Assembly (NCBI GenBank): GCA_031256305.1
Contig: JAIRQU010000242.1
Coordinates: 1 to 5,119, forward strand
Origin: Burkholderiaceae bacterium
Lineage (GTDB): Bacteria; Pseudomonadota; Gammaproteobacteria; Burkholderiales; Burkholderiaceae_C
Direction: 5' to 3'
DNA length: 5,119 nucleotides
The number at the start of each line of letters is the position of its first letter. The stretch's first letter is position 1. Shown here one piece after another: positions 1 through 5,119 of this stretch. The translations under genes and the position numbers were made by a program. A model generated the notes under the pieces. It saw only the letters and a list, made by a program, of their open reading frames with translations, was not told the DNA's origin and made no database searches.

Positions 1-81
1 CTCGCCAACATGGGGTTCTCCGAAGGCAGCACCACTTCGCCGGGCGACTACGTGATCGAGCGAGCGTTCGTGGACAAGTAA
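1..81 (+). CDS. 3' end of an unrecognised gene (last 26 residues)
   Basis: Frame 1 is open from the first base of the window and closes with TAA at 79-81. The visible tail ends in GDYVIERAFVDK. It has no transmembrane stretch, cysteine or motif that I recognise, and the start is outside the window. A good terminator 20 bases after the stop (101-132) supports a real gene end here. The gene converges on the cytochrome c' gene, so the two share the terminator region. I cannot assign a function from 26 residues. The reading frame is moderately secure because of the terminator placement and ordinary high-GC codon choice. Confidence 0.6.
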   Translation, partial: LANMGFSEGSTTSPGDYVIERAFVDK

Positions 82-100
82 CGCGCCGACCCGGATGCAC

Positions 101-132
101 AAAAAAACCGCGCAGCAACGCGTGGCTTTTTT
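101..132. terminator. Bidirectional rho-independent-type terminator between convergent genes
   Basis: A run of seven A (101-107) is followed by CCGCG (108-112), a short loop, a CGCGTGG arm (119-125, imperfect because of an extra base) and six T (127-132). The A-run and T-run can extend the stem, and each acts as the U-tract for one strand. It lies 20 bases after the stop of the upstream plus-strand gene and 21 bases beyond the stop of the minus-strand cytochrome c' gene, so it probably ends both transcripts. The GC stem is short and bulged, so efficiency is uncertain. Confidence 0.6.
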
Positions 133-152
133 GTGGCGTGCGCTTCAGCGGA

Positions 153-608
153 TCATTTTTCCTTGTAGCTGTCGTGGCAGCCCTTGCAGGTCTGCGCCGT
201 CGGACCGAAGGCTTTCTTGATCGCGTCCAGGTTGCCGCTGCGGGCCGCCGTCACAAGGTTGGCCATCGCGGTCTTCATCTTGTCGGCGTGTTGATTGAAG
301 TCGTCGGTTTTTTGCCAGATGTCGGGCTTGGCCTTGGTGTTGTTGCCCTTGTCGGTGCCGGGGCCAAAGGCCGTGAACGGCAGCCTGTCAACGACGGCCA
401 ATACATCGGCATCGTCGGCGGCGACCTTGGCGTCAAACGGCGCCTTGCCGTTGGCCATTGCGCCCAGACTGCCAAAGTGCTGGGCCATCACTGTGAAGGC
501 GGCTTGACGGTACTCGATGGCCTTATCGGGTTTGGCAAACTGCGCCCAAGCGCTTGGGGCGATTGCGGCGGCAGCCAGCGCGGCCAGCAAAATGGCAAAT
601 TTTTTCAT
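153..608 (-). CDS. cycP: Cytochrome c' precursor (class II c-type cytochrome)
   Basis: This encodes a periplasmic haem protein of the four-helix-bundle cytochrome c' family, whose members bind NO and CO at a high-spin haem. The precursor is 151 residues. Residues 1-22 form a signal peptide (MKK, Ala/Leu-rich core, ending SAWA) and the mature chain starts QFAKP, like the Alcaligenes xylosoxidans protein. The haem motif CKGCH is at precursor 141-145, near the C-terminus as the family requires, with His145 (mature His123) as proximal ligand. The helix A wording YRQAA..MAQHFG and the FGPGT and PDIW blocks also fit. A start further upstream at 662 would add 18 non-secretory residues; I chose the ATG at 606-608 because AGGAG sits 9 bases before it and the signal peptide begins there. 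Mature position 16 is Phe, and the proximal Arg of the Alcaligenes protein is Lys127. The gene is divergent from a cytochrome b gene. The family call is very secure; the symbol is the common one. Confidence 0.95.
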   Translation of the reverse strand: MKKFAILLAALAAAAIAPSAWAQFAKPDKAIEYRQAAFTVMAQHFGSLGAMANGKAPFDAKVAADDADVLAVVDRLPFTAFGPGTDKGNNTKAKPDIWQKTDDFNQHADKMKTAMANLVTAARSGNLDAIKKAFGPTAQTCKGCHDSYKEK

Positions 609-617
609 CGGTCTGGA

Positions 618-622
618 CTCCT
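618..622 (-). promoter_or_regulatory. Ribosome binding site deciding the cytochrome c' start
   Basis: The minus strand reads AGGAG here, 9 bases before the ATG at 606-608. No comparable SD precedes the longer in-frame start at 660-662. This supports the start at the signal peptide. Confidence 0.75.
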
Positions 623-681
623 GAAGAAGATTCAAAGTAACAAAACATGCGCCGCCCGTCACACGGACACCGCTGACAATT

Positions 682-689
682 ACTATACT
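682..689. promoter_or_regulatory. Possible overlapping -10 boxes for the divergent cytochrome genes
   Basis: In the 119-bp spacer between the divergent cytochrome c' and cytochrome b genes, the only AT-rich promoter-like core is ACTATACT. Read on plus it gives TATACT (684-689). Read on minus it gives TATAGT (682-687). Each matches the sigma-70 -10 consensus at five of six positions. The -35 candidates are poor: on minus TTGCAG at 706-711 with an 18-bp spacer, and on plus nothing convincing. If both boxes are used, the two promoters would compete for the same DNA. This is inference from short matches only. Confidence 0.3.
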
Positions 690-727
690 CGGAGCCGCTT
701 TGTCCCTGCAACCCTTCCAGGCATTTC

Positions 728-1414
728 ATGAATCGAGTCCGTATCTGGGATCTGCCCACGCGCCTGTTCCACTGGGCGTTGGTGTTGTGCGTGATCGGCC
801 TGTTCGTCACCGGCAGAATCGGCGGTGATTTGATGAACTGGCACTTTCGCCTAGGCTATGCGGCGCTGACTCTGGTGCTGTTTCGCGTAGTTTGGGGATT
901 CATCGGCGGTTACTGGTCGCGTTTCGCGCGCTTCTTGCCAACGCCGGGGCGCATCCTGCGCTACCTCAGGGGACAGGCGCGGCCAGAGGACACCGCCGGC
1001 CACAATCCGCTGGGCGCGTGCTCGGTGTTCGCGTTGCTCATTCTGGTTGCCGCGCAGGCCATCACCGGCCTGTTCTCCTATGACGAAATCGCCTTTGCCG
1101 GACCGCTGTCGGGTCTGGTGTCCGACCACGCGGTCGATTTGGCCACCCGCTACCACAAGGCTTGGGGACAGCCGCTCATCATTGGCCTGGTCGCCCTGCA
1201 TGTATTGGCCATCATCGTCTATACCGCGCTCAAACACCACTTGTTCTGGCCCATGATCGTGGGCGACAAGCCGCTTGAGGCCGATCTGGCCGCCGCGCGC
1301 GACACGGCGGGCGCGCGCATTTTGGCGCTGGTTGTGTTGGCGATTCTGGCCGCCGCGGTGTACGCCCTGGTCACTTGGGGCAACACGCACGGCACGGCGG
1401 GGTTTGGCTATTAA
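728..1414 (+). CDS. Membrane cytochrome b, b561 / Ni-hydrogenase cytochrome b-like family
   Basis: This encodes a 228-residue integral membrane haem protein that probably carries electrons between the quinone pool and a periplasmic or membrane partner. The N-terminus VRIWDLPTRLFHW is typical of the family. Hydrophobic helices lie at about 12-29, 40-60, 98-117, 148-168 and 196-216. Likely b-haem ligands are His15, His39, His143 and His158, placed at or near helix ends or inside helices. The WGFIGG..SRFARF block (56-69) and GHNPLGA (91-97) are family hallmarks. The ATG at 728 opens directly on the conserved N-terminus; its SD is weak (CAGG at 718-721, six bases away). The neighbour on the opposite strand is cytochrome c', and b-type cytochromes of this kind are, as I recall, often found beside c' genes as proposed electron partners. 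The stop is 12 bases from that of the convergent peroxiredoxin gene, with no clear terminator between. Family secure, physiological partner inferred. Confidence 0.92.
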   Translation: MNRVRIWDLPTRLFHWALVLCVIGLFVTGRIGGDLMNWHFRLGYAALTLVLFRVVWGFIGGYWSRFARFLPTPGRILRYLRGQARPEDTAGHNPLGACSVFALLILVAAQAITGLFSYDEIAFAGPLSGLVSDHAVDLATRYHKAWGQPLIIGLVALHVLAIIVYTALKHHLFWPMIVGDKPLEADLAAARDTAGARILALVVLAILAAAVYALVTWGNTHGTAGFGY

Positions 1415-1426
1415 CGGCTGGGCCGG

Positions 1427-1936
1427 TTAGCCCTGCCTGGCTTGCGTCAGCAAGGTGTCGGCATCGCTGGCCTCGAACTTGCCGGGCGCATCGACATTGA
1501 GCGCCGCGACTTTTCCATTCTTGATAAGCGCCGAATAGCGCGCGCTGCGCGTGCCCAGGCCGCGCGCGGACATGTCGGCGGTCAGCCCCATTGCCTTGGC
1601 GAAATCGGCGTTGCCATCGGCCAGAAAACGGATTTTGCCGCTGGCCTCCAGCGCGCGCGCCCACGCGCCCAGCACGAACGCATCGTTGACGGCGGTACAC
1701 CAGATTTCATCAATGCCAGCGGCTTTGAGGGCATCGCGCCGCGCCAGATAACCTGGCGCGTGCTGGGCCGAGCAGACGGGCGTAAAAGCGCCGGGCACGG
1801 CAAACAGGGCAATCGTCTTGCCTTGAGCGGCCTGCCGCACATCGACCGGATTGGGGCCGATGCCGCACCCGGCAGCCGGTTCTTCGAGGTATTCCTGCAA
1901 GGTGACAGCGGGCAATGTGTCGCCAATTTGAATCAT
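1427..1936 (-). CDS. Peroxiredoxin, Prx5-like, apparently 1-Cys
   Basis: This encodes a 169-residue cytosolic thiol peroxidase that reduces hydrogen peroxide and organic hydroperoxides using glutathione/glutaredoxin or thioredoxin. The active-site block PGAFTPVC (48-55) carries Pro48, Thr52 and the peroxidatic Cys55, and Arg130 in GTRSARYS matches the catalytic arginine. VNDAFVLGAWA (83-93) is another Prx5 signature. Two other cysteines are Cys24 (in a GCGIGPN segment common in proteobacterial relatives) and Cys80. The spot that holds the resolving cysteine in human PRDX5 reads FEAS here, so no canonical resolving Cys is seen. The start is supported by AGGAG at 1945-1949, eight bases before the ATG. 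Length is normal. The gene converges on the cytochrome b gene. A strong terminator lies immediately upstream on the same strand, which makes its promoter hard to place. Confidence 0.95.
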   Translation of the reverse strand: MIQIGDTLPAVTLQEYLEEPAAGCGIGPNPVDVRQAAQGKTIALFAVPGAFTPVCSAQHAPGYLARRDALKAAGIDEIWCTAVNDAFVLGAWARALEASGKIRFLADGNADFAKAMGLTADMSARGLGTRSARYSALIKNGKVAALNVDAPGKFEASDADTLLTQARQG

Positions 1937-1944
1937 GGGGTGAA

Positions 1945-1949
1945 CTCCT
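1945..1949 (-). promoter_or_regulatory. Ribosome binding site of the peroxiredoxin gene
   Basis: The minus strand reads AGGAG eight bases before the ATG at 1934-1936. It lies only 10 bases beyond the T-run of the upstream terminator. Any transcript that starts upstream must therefore pass the terminator to include it. Confidence 0.75.
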
Positions 1950-1959
1950 GATAGGGGTC

Positions 1960-1996
1960 AAAAAAACAGCCCGCGCTTTTACGGCGCGGGCTGTTT
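1960..1996 (-). terminator. Strong intrinsic terminator just upstream of the peroxiredoxin gene
   Basis: The arms AAACAGCCCGCGC (plus 1964-1976) and GCGCGGGCTGTTT (1984-1996) form a perfect 13-bp stem with a 7-base loop. On the minus strand it is followed by seven T (plus 1960-1966, partly within the stem), the standard form of an intrinsic terminator. It would end transcripts coming from the small monooxygenase-like gene, whose stop is about 170 bases upstream. Its end is only 23 bases before the peroxiredoxin ATG. It could therefore instead be the terminator of an attenuated leader. There is no T-run on the plus strand, so it is directional. Confidence 0.85.
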
Positions 1997-2163
1997 ATTG
2001 TCTGGCGAGATCAAAGTCCCCGGCTGCGGCCGGGAAATTCAGCACGGAACGCTGGCCGTGCTTGTCATTCCGTTCGCTATGGTGCATGCCTTGGTGGCAT
2101 GGGACAGTGCGCAGAATATGGTGTGTCATTGGTGCCCATCAACAATGGACTCGACCGGATTCC
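1997..2163 (-). other. Gene-free spacer with three short hairpins
   Basis: No open frame with family features is seen in these 167 bases. Three perfect inverted repeats are visible: CCCGGC/GCCGGG at 2019-2034 (6 bp, 4-base loop), AGCACGG/CCGTGCT at 2041-2062 (7 bp, 8-base loop) and CATGCC/GGCATG at 2085-2101 (6 bp, 5-base loop). On the minus strand they fall between the monooxygenase-like stop and the 1960-1996 terminator. They could be a structured 3' UTR, a 5' leader of the peroxiredoxin gene, or a small RNA. I do not recognise a known riboswitch. Short GC-rich palindromes also arise by chance at this base composition. Confidence 0.4.
2113..2142 (-). promoter_or_regulatory. Weak promoter candidate for the peroxiredoxin leader
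   Basis: On the minus strand TTGATG (plus 2137-2142) and TATTCT (plus 2113-2118) are spaced by 18 bases. Each matches the sigma-70 consensus at four of six positions. If real, it would start a leader of about 170 nt that includes the three hairpins and the terminator before the peroxiredoxin ATG. Matches this weak are common by chance. Confidence 0.2.
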
Positions 2164-2478
2164 TCAACTAACGGTGTGGTAGGTCTTTTGCAGGGGATCG
2201 ACACGCATGACGGCATCAAGGAACTGTATCCGGGGTGGATACCCATACAAGCGTTCAATCGTTGCCTGATAGTCGGCACCCAGCCAATGTTTGGCTGCTT
2301 CAAGATTCTTCCAGATATAAATCCCGCCGCCCTCATGAGCTTGCTCGTTATAGAAGTACCATTTCTCGATCAAATCCGGGTTTTCCACCCATTTTTTCGC
2401 TGTGCTTTCGTAACGCTCGACAAGCGCCCGCCTGTCGATACCGGCCGCCAGTTTGAAAAAGACAATGGTTGTAACCAC
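2164..2478 (-). CDS. Small YdhR-like / antibiotic-biosynthesis-monooxygenase-fold protein
   Basis: This encodes a 104-residue cytosolic protein that resembles the dimeric ferredoxin-like-fold monooxygenase family (YdhR/ABM type). The recognisable parts are the first strand VTTIVFFKL (2-10), a helix with RYESTAKKW (22-30), a NPDLIEKWYFYNE strand pair (33-45), GGGIYIWKNLEAAKHWL (50-66) with the typical strand-helix turn, and a RLYGYPPRIQFLDAV end (76-90). Substrate and reaction are unknown; the family includes proteins of unproven activity. I chose the GTG at 2476-2478 because AGGA lies nine bases before it and relatives begin MVTTIV or MITTIV. An in-frame GTG at 2509-2511 would add 11 unconserved residues. 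The gene sits between two minus-strand terminators, so it is probably its own transcription unit between the S10 operon and the peroxiredoxin gene. Confidence 0.8.
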   Translation of the reverse strand: MVTTIVFFKLAAGIDRRALVERYESTAKKWVENPDLIEKWYFYNEQAHEGGGIYIWKNLEAAKHWLGADYQATIERLYGYPPRIQFLDAVMRVDPLQKTYHTVS

Positions 2479-2487
2479 AGAAGAAGT

Positions 2488-2491
2488 TCCT
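2488..2491 (-). promoter_or_regulatory. Ribosome binding site supporting the GTG start
   Basis: The minus strand reads ACAGGAA around here, with AGGA nine bases before the GTG at 2476-2478. The earlier in-frame GTG at 2509-2511 has no SD at a normal distance. This favours the shorter 104-residue protein. Confidence 0.55.
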
Positions 2492-2524
2492 GTTTGACGT
2501 TGAGAGTGCACACCTTACCATGCC

Positions 2525-2530
2525 TTTATA
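2525..2530 (-). promoter_or_regulatory. Possible -10 box for the monooxygenase-like gene
   Basis: The minus strand reads TATAAA here, five of six matches to the -10 consensus, about 45 bases before the GTG start. It directly abuts the U-tract of the rpsQ terminator. No convincing -35 is seen 16-18 bases upstream, where the terminator stem lies. The need for a promoter follows from the terminator just before this gene. Confidence 0.25.
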
Positions 2531-2564
2531 AAACAAAACGGCCCGCGCTGTTTTGGCACGGGCC
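2530..2564 (-). terminator. Terminator of the S10 operon after rpsQ
   Basis: On plus, the arms GGCCCGCGC (2540-2548) and GCACGGGCC (2556-2564) pair over 9 bp with one mismatch around a 7-base loop. On the minus strand the stem is followed by a T-rich tract, GTTTTGTTTTA (plus 2529-2539, first base in the loop-distal arm edge). It starts 24 bases beyond the rpsQ stop. This marks the end of the ribosomal protein transcript. No T-run is present on the plus-strand side. Confidence 0.8.
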
Positions 2565-2588
2565 ATGCTGCAAAAAAAGCAGGGTCGA

Positions 2589-2858
2589 TCAGACCTCGGC
2601 AGCTTTTTGCACCAGTCGCGTGGCAACCCAGTTCTTGGTCTTGGACAGTGGACGGCTTTCGGTGATTTCGATGGTGTCGCCCAGCTTGTACACGCCCTTT
2701 TCGTCATGGGCGTGGTACTTGCTGGAGCGGATCACGATCTTGTCGTAGATCGGGTGCTTGACGCGGCGCTCGATTAGTACGGTAACAGTCTTGGCGCGCT
2801 TGGCGCTGACGACTTTGCCGACCAGCGTGCGCTTGAGGGAAGGTTTGGCTTCTGTCAT
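2589..2858 (-). CDS. rpsQ: 30S ribosomal protein S17
   Basis: This encodes an 89-residue primary 16S rRNA-binding protein of the small subunit, an OB-fold protein. The core [19 protein letters not shown] at the N-terminus, the [13 protein letters not shown] strand, the KYHAHDE loop, and the [19 protein letters not shown]-terminal block are all in place. I chose the ATG at 2856-2858 because relatives begin MTEAK and AGGGTGAG lies six bases before it. In-frame ATGs at 2864 and 2876 would add 2 or 6 residues; the last would overlap the rpmC stop as ATGA. It is the last gene of the S10 operon here, with a terminator shortly after. Wording is closest to what I recall from Comamonadaceae. Confidence 0.97.
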   Translation of the reverse strand: MTEAKPSLKRTLVGKVVSAKRAKTVTVLIERRVKHPIYDKIVIRSSKYHAHDEKGVYKLGDTIEITESRPLSKTKNWVATRLVQKAAEV

Positions 2859-2864
2859 GGTCAT

Positions 2865-2872
2865 CTCACCCT
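2865..2872 (-). promoter_or_regulatory. Ribosome binding site choosing the rpsQ start
   Basis: The minus strand reads AGGGTGAG, ending six bases before the ATG at 2856-2858 and directly abutting the alternative ATG at 2862-2864. The spacing favours the inner start, which gives the family-typical MTEAK terminus. Confidence 0.55.
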
Positions 2873-3085
2873 TCATTGAGCAGCAGCGGCCTGTTTTTCG
2901 GCCAGCAGCGTTTTGGCGCGCGCCACGGCGCGGCGCGTCTGGCGCAATTGCGCGCTATTGCCCAGTTGTTGCGTGGCCTTTTGCATACGCAGATTGAAAT
3001 GGGTTTTTTGCAGCGCCTTGACTTCGGCTTGCAGGGCGGCCACGTCCTTTTGGCGCAGCTCTTTGCGTGATTCGGCAATTTTCAT
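2873..3085 (-). CDS. rpmC: 50S ribosomal protein L29
   Basis: This encodes a 70-residue, mostly helical large-subunit protein that sits near the polypeptide exit tunnel beside L23. The two-helix pattern is visible: [20 protein letters not shown] (about 7-26), then [13 protein letters not shown] (29-41) with the diagnostic FNLRMQ turn, then a basic helix [15 protein letters not shown] (50-64). The C-terminus ends in an Ala/Gln tail. It is a few residues longer than the E. coli protein, as in related bacteria. The ATG at 3083-3085 has AGGAG eight bases upstream (plus 3094-3098). The gene lies 14 bases after rplP and is translated from the S10 operon message. Confidence 0.97.
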   Translation of the reverse strand: MKIAESRKELRQKDVAALQAEVKALQKTHFNLRMQKATQQLGNSAQLRQTRRAVARAKTLLAEKQAAAAQ

Positions 3086-3099
3086 CTGGGGTGCTCCTG

Positions 3100-3516
3100 T
3101 TACTGGCCGATCATGCGGGTGACAAACGCGGTGCGCAGCGGCAGCTTGGCGGCGGCCAGGGCAAATGCCTCGCGCGCCAGCGCCTCGGGCACGCCGACAA
3201 TTTCATAGAGCACCTTACCGGGCTGGATTTCAGCCACGTAGTACTCCGGATTGCCCTTGCCGTTGCCCATGCGGACCTCGGCGGGCTTGGTGGAAATAGG
3301 CTTGTCGGGGAACACGCGGATCCAGATGCGGCCGCCGCGCTTGACGTGGCGCGTGATGGCGCGCCGCGCGGCCTCGATCTGGCGCGCGGTCAGGCGGCCC
3401 CGGTCGGTGGACTTGAGGCCGAAGTCGCCGAACGCGACGGCGCTGCCGCGCGTGGCCAAGCCGGTATTGCGGCCCTTTTGCTCCTTGCGGTACTTTCTGC
3501 GTGCAGGTTGCAGCAT
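3100..3516 (-). CDS. rplP: 50S ribosomal protein L16
   Basis: This encodes a 138-residue large-subunit protein that helps position A-site tRNA and is needed for late 50S assembly. The N-terminus [19 protein letters not shown], the [18 protein letters not shown] helix (39-56) and the [20 protein letters not shown] strand (61-80) are typical. RMGNGKGN (82-89) is the universally conserved loop; its Arg82 corresponds to E. coli Arg81, which is hydroxylated by YcfD/RoxA in that species. Length is normal. The SD AAAGGAG lies inside the last codons of rpsC, which ends only five bases before this start, so the two genes are probably translationally coupled. Confidence 0.98.
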   Translation of the reverse strand: MLQPARRKYRKEQKGRNTGLATRGSAVAFGDFGLKSTDRGRLTARQIEAARRAITRHVKRGGRIWIRVFPDKPISTKPAEVRMGNGKGNPEYYVAEIQPGKVLYEIVGVPEALAREAFALAAAKLPLRTAFVTRMIGQ

Positions 3517-3521
3517 GGTGT

Positions 3522-4325
<804 letters not shown>

Positions 4326-4341
4326 GGTGTTCCTTTGGCGG

Positions 4342-4671
4342 TTAGTCGCCCACCGTCACGTAGACGTGGCAGGTGGGTTTGGAGATGCGCGCGCCGCGCC
4401 CCTTGGCGCGGGTGGCCGAACGCTTGAGCGTGGCACCCTGCTCGACATAGACGCTCGTAATCTTGAGTTCGTCAATGTCGGCGGCATCGTTGTGTTCGGC
4501 ATTGGCGATGGCCGATTCGAGCGCCTTGCGCACAATGGGCGCGGCCTTCTTGCGCGTGAAGCTGAGAATGTTGAGGGCCTGATCGACCTTTTTGCCGCGG
4601 ATCAGGTCAGCCACCAGCCGGCCCTTGTCGGCCGACAGGCGCACGCCTCGCAGAACTGCACGGGTTTGCAT
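4342..4671 (-). CDS. rplV: 50S ribosomal protein L22
   Basis: This encodes a 109-residue large-subunit protein whose long beta-hairpin lines the peptide exit tunnel. The helical globular part has [19 protein letters not shown] (11-29) and [16 protein letters not shown] (46-61). The hairpin runs about 76-100, with LKR at 82-84 at the site where E. coli has Met82-Lys83-Arg84, whose deletion gives erythromycin resistance. The RAKGRGARI tip (88-96) is conserved. I see no deletion or insertion in the loop. Length is normal. The ATG at 4669-4671 has AAAGGA eight bases upstream, overlapping the rpsS stop codon. Confidence 0.98.
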   Translation of the reverse strand: MQTRAVLRGVRLSADKGRLVADLIRGKKVDQALNILSFTRKKAAPIVRKALESAIANAEHNDAADIDELKITSVYVEQGATLKRSATRAKGRGARISKPTCHVYVTVGD

Positions 4672-4679
4672 GAGCGTTG

Positions 4680-4685
4680 TCCTTT
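4680..4685 (-). promoter_or_regulatory. rplV ribosome binding site overlapping the rpsS stop
   Basis: The minus strand reads AAAGGA eight bases before the rplV ATG at 4669-4671. Its first two bases are the last two of the rpsS TAA (4684-4686). A ribosome finishing rpsS would sit on this site, which suggests coupling. Confidence 0.65.
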
Positions 4686-4962
4686 ATTTCTTGACAGCCT
4701 TCTTGTCCGCCGCGTGCCCCTTGAAGGTGCGCGTATGGGCGAACTCGCCGAGCTTGTGGCCAACCATCTGGTCGGTCACGTACAGCGGCACGTGCTGCTT
4801 GCCGTTGTGCACGGCTATGGTCAGGCCGATGAACTCAGGCAGAATCATCGAACGGCGCGACCAGGTTTTGATGGGGCGCTTGTCCTTGTTGGCGGTGGCC
4901 TTGTCCACCTTGACAAGCAGGTGGTGATCGATAAACGGGCCTTTTTTGAGCGAACGGGTCAT
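4684..4962 (-). CDS. rpsS: 30S ribosomal protein S19
   Basis: This encodes a 92-residue small-subunit head protein that pairs with S13 and contacts the A-site region and the B1 bridge. The N-terminus [16 protein letters not shown], the central [22 protein letters not shown] (about 33-54) and [27 protein letters not shown] (57-83) are highly conserved, and the chain ends in a Lys-rich tail. Length is normal. The ATG at 4960-4962 has an SD-like AGAGGGGG (plus 4972-4979) nine bases away. It lies 16 bases after the rplB stop. Nothing unusual is seen. Confidence 0.98.
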   Translation of the reverse strand: MTRSLKKGPFIDHHLLVKVDKATANKDKRPIKTWSRRSMILPEFIGLTIAVHNGKQHVPLYVTDQMVGHKLGEFAHTRTFKGHAADKKAVKK

Positions 4963-4978
4963 TTGCGATTACCCCCTC

Positions 4979-5119
4979 TTACTTTTTGCGGCGCGACACG
5001 ATCATGTTCTGCGTGCGCTTGTTGTTGCGGGTACGGTAACCCTTGGTCAGATTGCCCCACGGGTCAACCGGGTGGCGGCCCTCGCCGGTGCGGCCTTCGC
5101 CGCCGCCGTGCGGGTGGTC
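4979..5119 (-). CDS. rplB: 50S ribosomal protein L2, C-terminal 46 residues (partial)
   Basis: The minus strand reads [10 protein letters not shown] at the window edge and ends in SRRKK with TAA at plus 4979-4981. This is the highly conserved C-terminal segment of L2, the large-subunit protein that contacts the peptidyl transferase centre and is needed for subunit joining. The HPHGGGEG loop contains the conserved His that corresponds to E. coli His229. The [20 protein letters not shown] stretch is also normal. The rest of the gene lies beyond the right edge. It precedes rpsS by 16 bases in S10 operon order. Confidence 0.98.
   Translation of the reverse strand, partial: DHPHGGGEGRTGEGRHPVDPWGNLTKGYRTRNNKRTQNMIVSRRKK

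Noticed and set aside
138..731. 197-codon plus-strand open frame opposite the cytochrome c' gene
   Set aside because: Antisense to a gene with an unambiguous signal peptide and CKGCH haem motif; the apparent hydrophobic start arises from the terminator region.
1442..1951. 169-codon plus-strand open frame opposite the peroxiredoxin gene
   Set aside because: Antisense shadow of a gene with a clear active site and ribosome binding site; the translated product resembles no family.
1997..2163. A tRNA or known riboswitch in the hairpin-rich spacer
   Set aside because: No cloverleaf arm order, T-loop motif or CCA-type end is seen, and no riboswitch consensus that I know matches.
1964..2564. Similar GCCCGCGC cores in the two minus-strand terminators, considered as a dispersed repeat
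   Set aside because: The shared stretch is short and lies only in GC-rich stem arms; flanks differ, so coincidence or common terminator composition explains it.
1915..2748. 277-codon plus-strand open frame across the gap and antisense to the monooxygenase-like gene
   Set aside because: It runs through the 1960-1996 terminator and antisense to the small monooxygenase-like gene and part of rpsQ, is Cys/Trp/Arg-rich, has no family features and lacks a good ribosome binding site.
2866..3078. Second 70-codon minus-strand frame inside rpmC
   Set aside because: It is a frame-shifted reading of the L29 gene with Lys/Pro/Cys-rich low-complexity output.

Overview
The window looks like a chromosomal stretch of a betaproteobacterium, most likely order Burkholderiales and possibly Comamonadaceae. 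The reasons are the high GC content by eye, the wording of ribosomal proteins S17, L29 and L16, the basic C-terminal tail on S3, and a cytochrome c' very like the Alcaligenes/Achromobacter type. The taxonomic call comes from remembered family sequences, not from a search.

Left part (1-1936). The last 26 codons of an unrecognised plus-strand gene end at 81. A terminator that can serve both strands (101-132) separates it from a convergent minus-strand gene for periplasmic cytochrome c' (153-608). A 119-bp divergent spacer then leads to a plus-strand gene for a multi-helix membrane cytochrome b of the b561 type (728-1414). The pair suggests a small redox module: the membrane b-type haem protein could exchange electrons with the soluble c' protein, which in this family binds NO or CO. 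Twelve bases beyond the cytochrome b stop lies the end of a convergent minus-strand gene for a Prx5-type peroxiredoxin (1427-1936).

Middle part (1937-2588). A perfect 13-bp hairpin with a T7 run on the minus strand (1960-1996) sits directly upstream of the peroxiredoxin ribosome binding site. Beyond it is a gene-free 167 bp holding three short hairpins. Then comes a small YdhR-like/antibiotic-monooxygenase-fold protein on the minus strand (2164-2478, GTG start), and a second minus-strand terminator (2530-2564).

Right part (2589-5119). This is the distal half of the S10 ribosomal protein operon, all on the minus strand, in the order rplB (partial), rpsS, rplV, rpsC, rplP, rpmC, rpsQ. The genes are packed with 5-16 nt gaps, and several Shine-Dalgarno (SD) sequences lie in or touch the preceding gene. 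The operon ends after rpsQ at the 2530-2564 terminator; rplN (spc operon) does not follow directly.

I found no tRNA, rRNA, mobile element, CRISPR array or defence system. No gap without a gene exceeds 300 bases. Most of the window is ordinary. The places most worth a second look are the terminator wedged in front of the peroxiredoxin gene with its hairpin-rich upstream region, and two haem-pocket substitutions in the cytochrome c'.
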